The position numbers were made by a program, and so were the translations under genes. The notes under the pieces were generated by a model, which had not been told where the DNA came from, ran no database searches, and saw nothing but the letters and a program-made list of their open reading frames with translations. DNA of 64,000 bases from Mesotaenium endlicherianum (lineage: Eukaryota; Streptophyta; Zygnematophyceae; Zygnematales; Mesotaeniaceae): contig WELA01013696.1 in the NCBI GenBank assembly GCA_009602735.1, positions 207,094 through 271,093 of the forward strand, read 5' to 3'. Numbering within the stretch: the stretch's first letter is position 1; every line of letters begins with the position of its first letter. Shown here piece by piece: positions 57,728-64,000 of this stretch.

Positions 57728-58984
57728 ATGGTAGCTCTTTGCGAATTGGAGTCATGCCTGGCAAATTCTGTGCTGACCCTCCATAAGCACTCTGCATCTC
57801 AGAACCACGTCCATGGAATGGTCATGCAACGAGCTTATTCACCTCCAGATGTGGTATGTGGTATCAACTCATCTCATTTTGCCATGATATGGGGATACTA
57901 TTCTGGCTGTCCTGTTCCCCTGTCGATGGTCCTCACGGCCGAACATGTGCTTTACATATTGCCGACTGCTGCATGTCTTGCTGCGGCCAGCATGTTGGTT
58001 TCATTGAAGACATAAGAAAGTATAGGATGGTATTATGCAGTATACAGAGGCCGTGAAGCGTAGGAGCACTATGCTGAGCGCAACACAGCAGACACTTCGT
58101 TCAGGGGGTCACTTTACGAGCTCTCAGACAGAGTCATAAGTTGCCTGCGAAGTCTGTTCGCGGGGCCTTAAAATCTGATTGGGTGCATCTATTTGCAGGT
58201 CTGGAGCTACTTAAGTAAGTTCTCGAGACCACAATGCTGGAGGTCTTTAGTGCTGCACTCAGAGCAGGTTTATGGTGATGTTGATGACACTCAAGTTGGA
58301 CACATGCGGAAAGTCACGTACATTTCAGGGTTGCCAGGCACATGGGATCAAGAAATGCTCCACACATTCGACGAGAAGAGAGGTCTCTTTGGTTACACAG
58401 TTTTTGACGGGGATTTTAACATGAATGTGAGTTTCTCGACCCCTGATGTGTCGTGTGGAATGAGGTGGCCAGCAACCTATGCACCAACTGTAACGAATGG
58501 GCTGTTGTTAGGTTATGCCTGCTCCTTTCTTCCTTGAAGAAGCACTACTGGTATTCGTCAGAGATCAGGGAAGTTCTGAAGAAATTGCCGGGGCAGGCGA
58601 TGTTGCTGTGGAGCCAGTTTTTTGCATTGACCAAAAGCATTTGTATGACAAGTTTTCCTTGTGCTTTCCACAGGAAATACGGTTGCAGAAATACTAATAC
58701 GTATTGTCTGTATGCAGGGCTTCACGACACTAATCTCCCTTCATGAGGAGCTTCTTGGAGGTCGAGTGAGCACGCTCATTGTACAATCTTATGCGGTGCA
58801 GCCGCCTCCTGGCAACACCGAAGATGATGTGGCTGTCCTTGCAGACACCATCATATGTAATGACTTGAAGCACTTGGCTTCGATGGCTGAGAGTGCCGCT
58901 CTGGAGTTTGACGCTGAGTCCCTGCTCAGTCTTTCCAGCCTCAATTCAACTGCCTCATCGTTGCACTCATATCCGAGCTTCTAG
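57728..58984 (+). CDS. PYR/PYL/RCAR-like START-domain protein, 3 exons (right copy)
   Basis: Exons 57728-57853 (42 codons, donor GTATGT), 58199-58426 (76 codons, acceptor TTTGCAG, donor GTGAGT) and 58718-58984 (88 codons plus TAG, acceptor ATGCAG). The 206-aa product begins MVALCELESC and contains QRAYSPPDV, VWSYLSKFSRPQ, gate SGLPG, latch-position FNM, SYAVQPPPGNTEDD and DLKHLASMAE. Exons 2 and 3 have exactly the same lengths and phases as the left copy (2417-3570), so the two are paralogues. The ABA-anchoring Lys position is Leu here too. The NTEDD segment is closer to canonical receptors than in the left copy. No stop or frameshift breaks the model. The start could be upstream if another exon exists. 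Confidence 0.85.
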
Positions 58985-60844
58985 GGCTTGTGAAGCCGTG
59001 CTCTCAAAGGGTGGAGCCTGCTGCAGGCATACCTTGCAACTGTTTTATGAGCCACAAGTCACGCCGGCCCATCCTTTGGCCTTCCTGCAGTCTGCTGGCT
59101 GTTTACCAGTTGGACACTTGCATCCCAGAGTTACTTTCCTGTTGTATAGTGCGAAGAAGACCGATTGCTGGTACCGTCTGCACCACTTTCACCTACCTGC
59201 GCACCCTTACCAGTTATGCTTGCTTGAAGGGATTTAGGCAGCCATTAACTACGTTCAAGATTGGTTACTTCCCTCATTGTGAAGGGTTTTTGGACTGATC
59301 TGCATGTGCAGTTCTGCCATCGACAGGTAGTTGAAACTGGTGCATGGATGTGTCAGCCACTCAGCCATGCTTATCCTTCACATTAATTTTTAGTCACAGT
59401 CAGTGGTGTAGGAGGCTTGTGCCTCATACTTGGCAAGCCTGCTTGGTAAGCCATCAGCCTGTATGTCCTCCGGGGGTGTATCAGCAGGCTTATGACAACA
59501 AGCAGATTGTTTTCTTCCGCTGATTTAGCATGTGCATGAGGCGGCTTGTCCCCCTATATAGAATTTCTTTATAGCATAGAATCAACTTTTTCATTGGAAG
59601 TGCTTCCACAGAGGATTTCCGTTTTAGCATATGCATGAGGCAGCATGTCCCCCTTCTAGGTCTTTACGATGTAAAAATTTGGCTCATTTCATATATGTGC
59701 ACTTACGAAAGACTGTTCAAGAAAAATGAATGCCTTCATAATTGTATCCAGCGCCCTTTTAGCCTGCCTTCTCATTGCAGTGGTGGCATTCATATCCACC
59801 CAGGTGTCTATGGCCAGTGTAATCTGCTTTGTCGCTCTATGCCAGGGCCTAGAGGTGCAGGCACGGTGCCATTCTGGAGTTTTGGAGGAGGTCAAACTGT
59901 TGGGTCCTGAACACCTTAGACTTGACAATAGAACTGGATCACGTCTCGCAGTCCTTGAAGATAGGTCAAGAGAGGAACCTCTTCAACAAGTGATGTATCT
60001 GGAAGTTGACCTTAGTAACATAATAGCTCGCGGGCTTTAATCTCTACTTATCCCAGCTTTCAGGAAGATCTAACGCGACGGTTAAAGACCTCACCTACTT
60101 TAGTTTCACCTAATGTTCTTCAGGGACTTCAACAACAAAGCTGGTCTAGGGGTCACCAATGTGCAGATTGCCATAAGGAGAATCTTAAGAGCTACATAAC
60201 GAGTGGAAGCCCATCGAAGCTCCTGAGTGGTACTCCTTGAGCACGTCCAAGGAGCCAACAATCACTGCCCAGTGTCCCCCAATAGAACATGTCAGACATT
60301 GTCGAGCGCACATTTACCGCAAGGCATGTGGTTGGGGGTGCCAGGATGTAGCTCTGTCAAACCTTGAAGAAACAGAGCTGTCTACTTTCGCGCTTTTACT
60401 TTCATGCACCTACTAAACAAACAACTGAGGGTTCAGTCAAGCTGGGAGAGCAACCATTGTATGACATCATAAGAGGTGAAGCAGGTTTCATTCAGGCTAT
60501 TGGAAGCAGACGTAACTCCATCACTCTTCTGCAATTTACATCTTTCCAAAGGAGACCCTCAGTTGTTAGAGCCTTTGACTTCCACCCTTCTGAAGTTGGC
60601 ACATAGCGCCGCGGAGGTGACTTTCAGACAAGGTGCAAGAAGTGCCTAGAATCCGTAAAGAATGAGAAAAGGCATGATGTAATAACCACATCAACAAACT
60701 ACCTATGTCATCTTTGTCAGTGCAGACAGTTTTAGTTTGTCACCCGCATTAAGAACTTTCACATGGAAAGAAGAACTGTTGTGCAATAACCAAAGTACGG
60801 AGTAGGAGCCCCGAGGAATGTCAGGAGTCACACATCAATCCATC
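58985..60844. other. Intergenic DNA, no recognisable gene
   Basis: Only short frames without domains. A tract with GCATGAGGCGGCTTGTCCCCC occurs twice (near 59535 and 59635), a small local duplication. Confidence 0.45.
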
Positions 60845-60948
60845 TCAGGGGTTGGCTGGTGTCCATCCACACCAGAAATTGGGAGTAGCAAAAAATGTCC
60901 GCCAAACGTCAAACGTAGGGAGGGGAAGAGGGGGGGGGGGGAGAGTAC

Positions 60949-63493
60949 CCATGAGGATGGCGCTGGCACTGATGATGCCGCCTAGAAGGAGCACAATGAT
61001 GGACGCGCGGCCGGAGCGCTGCACCACGCCCCTCACCAGCTTCAGGCCCGCCAGCGAGCCCACGGCGCACAGCAGCATGAAGTACAGTGCTGCCCCCCCA
61101 CAAGTAGACAAACATCACATTGGCCGACGTGCGCGAGTGAGTGACTCCAGGTGCCAGCTGCTGCTGCTACATATCCAGAAGAGCTTCACAGAGGGAGGGT
61201 GTGCGCATGTATTATAAATGAATATACATACATGTTATCTGCGTCTAGTGATGTGGCGCTATGGGAGGTGCCTACCAGCAAATTACTGTCGATGCTGCTG
61301 GTCATCCGTCAAGGCCAATTCCACCCGAGCAGGCTGCGAGAGGGAGAGAGGGAGAGAGGGAGAGCGGCAGCGCACCGTAGTAGACAGGCACCTTCTTAAG
61401 CAGAATGTACTGCACAAACGACGATGACGCCAGGAACAGCACCATGAAGTTCCCCGTGGCCGCCGTCACCTGCCACCCCCGCCCCCACCTCCACCCCCAC
61501 CCCACTCGCACATTCCACAGGCCGCCGGCGAAACAGGCGCACATCCTCAGCCATCAGCCACTTACTGACACAAGACCATACCACAGATAATCATCACCAC
61601 CACCGTCATCGTCCTCATCATCATTGCCAGCCGCAGAACTCAGCACCAAAGGCATACACGGGATCAAAAATCTGCAAATCATGTACACCGCCACATGCGT
61701 GGGCATATGCCACGTGGTGCTGGCTTGTGAGGCTCAAGCCCCTCGTAGGACGCCATGCGGACATTGTGCGCTTCTTCTGCATCCCTCGAGTGCTTGCTGC
61801 ATACTACTCCCTCGATCCCCTATTCACAAGTGGGCCTGAGCAGGAAGCGGGGGCAGGGAAGAAGGGGGCATCTCGAAGGAGGCACCACGCCCTCGCTTTC
61901 GGCCTTTACCCCTCCTTAGCACATGCCACTGCCAATATGCCCATACATAGTTGCACCTCAGAGGGCTGGTATAGGAGGGGGGGACGGAGGAAGGGAAGGA
62001 GGGACTGGCATCATCACTCGCACGTGCTCATCCTGCAGGGAGCTGGCAGCATATTTCTACAGGGGAGAGTTTTAGCCGGGGCGCTGCTCTACGCGCCCAC
62101 GCACTCTTCCATGTCACTCCAGACCCCTACAGCTGCCACAACTAGCCCCACATACAGCCCCCTCGGTGCGAGCACCCCACCCACCCACATCGCCCCCCTG
62201 GGGCTATGACCGCTTCCACTCCCCCTCGTCACCCTGCTCAACCTGGTAGCCCTTCCACCCTGCTGCTTGCCGCCAAGGTGGTGGGGCTGATGTGCATACA
62301 GCCCTGCAAGGGGAGGTGGGGGAGGAAGTTAGGGAAGGAGCGGGGGAGGGAGTGGGGTGGGGTGGGGCTTTGGGAGCTTGGAGGGACGCACCTGGGCGTT
62401 GACGCCGAGCTCGAGGAAGACGGGGTTGATGAGCATGCCGCCGCCCAGCCCCACAAAGGCGCCCATCACACCCACCAGCAGCATCAGCGGGTACAGCGTC
62501 AGCGGCCTCCCCGCCAGCTGGCTTGCTGTGCTGCCGCTCGTCGCCTCGCTGGCGCGTATCCCCCGCGCCATGTAGAAGGTGATGAGGACGGCCACCGGGA
62601 TCTGCCACCACGCATGCGTGGACAGACAGGTTGGCGGAGAGCAGGTTAACACCTCCCAGAAAAACAGATAGACAGACAGACGGATGGAGGGACGGACAGC
62701 CCTGCCTACCCACTCACAGAGGGAGAGGATTTACGAGTATGGGTTTAATGTGAGTATGTATATGGTTATACTAATAGTTTACAACACACGCATGAGATAT
62801 ACATGCGTTGGAAGCAAAACACATACATCTACACCCTTATTTACAGATGTATGCATTTGTATACATAGGACACATATGCGCATACGACGCAAGTGCATGT
62901 ATGTAAGCCGAGTGCATGGCGAGTAGAAGTGCGTCCAGCTCAGTCTGCGGCAAGAGCCACAGCAAGTGTGCCCAACACAGAGACCACTGCAAGTAGAGTA
63001 GCAGAGCCTACAGAGAAAAGGAAAAAGAAGAGCTTCCAGGAGCCACAGGGTGTGCGCTCATGGCCAAGGAGGGGATTATCCGGAGTGGATGGGCTGAGCT
63101 GAGCATCTCAGGGCCTGCAACAGGAATCTTAAGCATGGGCGGGGGAGAAGGCTGTTCCTGCGCTGCATGCCACAAGGAGGTGAAGGCACAGGAGAGGGGA
63201 AAGTGGGGAGAATGAGCGTGAGGGTGCTGGACCCCAATTGGCACCCCAACTGGGACGGCCTCTCTCACACAGGCGGCATGATTCGGCACACAGCCATGCT
63301 CCCCTTCCCCCTTCTCTCCCCCCTTCAGCAAGAGTGTTGCCCGTGCACTTGGCAAGCAAGGTGCGTGTGGTTAATGACAATGATTGAGCTGGAAAGTTAT
63401 CAGCATGTGATCACATCACATGAAAGCCTTTTGAGAGTGTCGGTGCGGGCGTGCGAGGGCACCTGGACAGCGTCGAGCACCCAGTAGAGGGCA
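60949..63493 (-). CDS. TauE/SafE-family (TSUP) membrane transporter, partial, 4 exons seen
   Basis: Four minus-strand exons join in phase: 63493-63463 (31-bp microexon, LYWVLDAVQ), 62601-62392 (70 codons, IPVAVLITFYMARG to FLELGVNAQ), 61469-61376 (VTAATGNFMVLFL to KKVPVYY) and 61090-60949 (ALYFMLLCAVGSL to ISASAILM). The family signature is GAFVGLGGGMLINPVFLELG: a glycine-rich turn followed by Pro at the start of the second repeat half. Four or five membrane helices are visible. TSUP proteins move small sulfur or organic anions; the substrate here cannot be told. The N-terminal half and the last exon were not found, the former perhaps beyond 64000. Introns hold long purine/pyrimidine and G/C runs. 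Confidence 0.85.
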
Positions 63494-63529
63494 CTGCAGG
63501 TGCGTTGCGAGTCCTGCCACCACCACCCA

Positions 63530-63600
63530 TTGCCACGCGCGCACATGCGCACGCACGCGCATGCACACATGCATGCACATCAACACAGACATGTACGTAT
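63530..63600. repeat. Alternating purine-pyrimidine tract (GCGCAC/ATGCAC)
   Basis: Iterated CGCGCACATGCGCACG / CATGCACACATGCA motifs, simple alternating sequence in the probable upstream intron of the TSUP gene. It is potentially Z-DNA forming by composition. Confidence 0.6.
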
Positions 63601-63983
63601 GTCAGCCTTTAGGGGTTGCGGGGAACTGGCCTGCCTGCTTACGTGCCTGCCTGCGTGTGTGCCAGTTGCCCACGGAACGCATGCGAGGGGTGCAAAGAAG
63701 AAGCACAAACAGCCAGCAGCTGCATGCACGGCAGTTGGCTTCTCTCTGCGGGAGGCTTGCTCTCCTCCACCTTGAGTTCATCAGAGGATCAGGGGGGCAC
63801 TGCAAGTGGCGACTTGGGAGCATTGCATCTGAGGCCACCTCACCCATCTCTGGTCCCCCTCTTGCGAGCGCGTCTCTTGCAGACACGCACCGTGCGGGAG
63901 GTGGGAGTGGAGGCAGGCCGGGGGTGAAGGAGCGCGAGAGGGAGGAAGAGTAGGGGCAAGGCTCCTGCTGTGGGCATTTGGAA

Positions 63984-64000
63984 GGGGGGGGGGGGGGGGG
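63984..64000. repeat. Poly-G run at the window edge
   Basis: Seventeen consecutive G reach the last base. This may be a true homopolymer or a sequencing/assembly artefact. Confidence 0.8.

Noticed and set aside
62206-62649. 147-codon plus-strand frame in GC-rich DNA
   Set aside because: Opposite strand of the TSUP exon 62392-62601; long only because of composition.
63602-63886. Possible upstream TSUP exon with a hydrophobic CSCWLFVLLLC segment
   Set aside because: No convincing family match or splice phase; the flanks are low complexity.
1-64000. CRISPR arrays, rRNA genes, bacterial operons
   Set aside because: No regularly spaced short repeats, rRNA segments or prokaryotic gene organisation were seen.

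Overview
The window is nuclear DNA from a streptophyte, most likely a charophyte green alga or another early-diverging lineage. The evidence is two split genes for PYR/PYL/RCAR-like (abscisic-acid-receptor-family) proteins with diverged gate and latch loops, a split plant-type TauE/SafE (TSUP) transporter gene, and nested Ty3/gypsy LTR retrotransposons with chromodomains. Species cannot be fixed from sequence alone. There are no bacterial-type operons, CRISPR arrays or rRNA genes.

Layout. (1) 1-8.7 kb: host DNA with a three-exon PYL-like gene on the minus strand (2417-3570) and otherwise no recognisable gene. (2) 8.7-29.6 kb: LTR elements. Family R1 (LTR about 0.72 kb) is present as two solo LTRs with perfect 5-bp target-site duplications (TSDs), a truncated copy A (15322-18159, plus) and a defective copy B (18160-25114, minus). 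A and B sit inside a non-coding family R2 element (12563-28157), which sits in a remnant of a third family, E. (3) 29.6-56.4 kb: a family E element on the minus strand, broken by two later insertions. These are the 6.2-kb chromovirus D (36177-42332, TSD gtgat) and a full-length R1 copy C (45738-54559, TSD ttttg). Removing each insertion rejoins E's reading frame exactly. (4) 56.4-60.8 kb: host DNA with the second PYL-like gene on the plus strand (57728-58984). (5) 60.8-64 kb: GC- and homopurine-rich DNA with a TSUP transporter gene on the minus strand.

The most notable system is E. In order it encodes gag with zinc knuckles, a retropepsin, a cytosine-C5 DNA methyltransferase with all key motifs, a long unknown linker, reverse transcriptase/RNase H/integrase, and a C-terminal PHD finger. 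It thus pairs a DNA-methylation writer with a probable chromatin reader. DNA-methyltransferase-bearing retrotransposons have been reported in charophytes and dinoflagellates; I do not know of a report of this methyltransferase-plus-PHD arrangement. Copy C of R1 has an intact gag, a -1 frameshift site, an intact 1238-codon pol and an extra 3' ORF (ORF3) of unknown function. ORF3 is strongly diverged between B and C although their pol genes are almost identical.

The two PYL-like genes share exon structure and lie head to head about 54 kb apart at the edges of the nest. This suggests a local inverted duplication later filled with retrotransposons.
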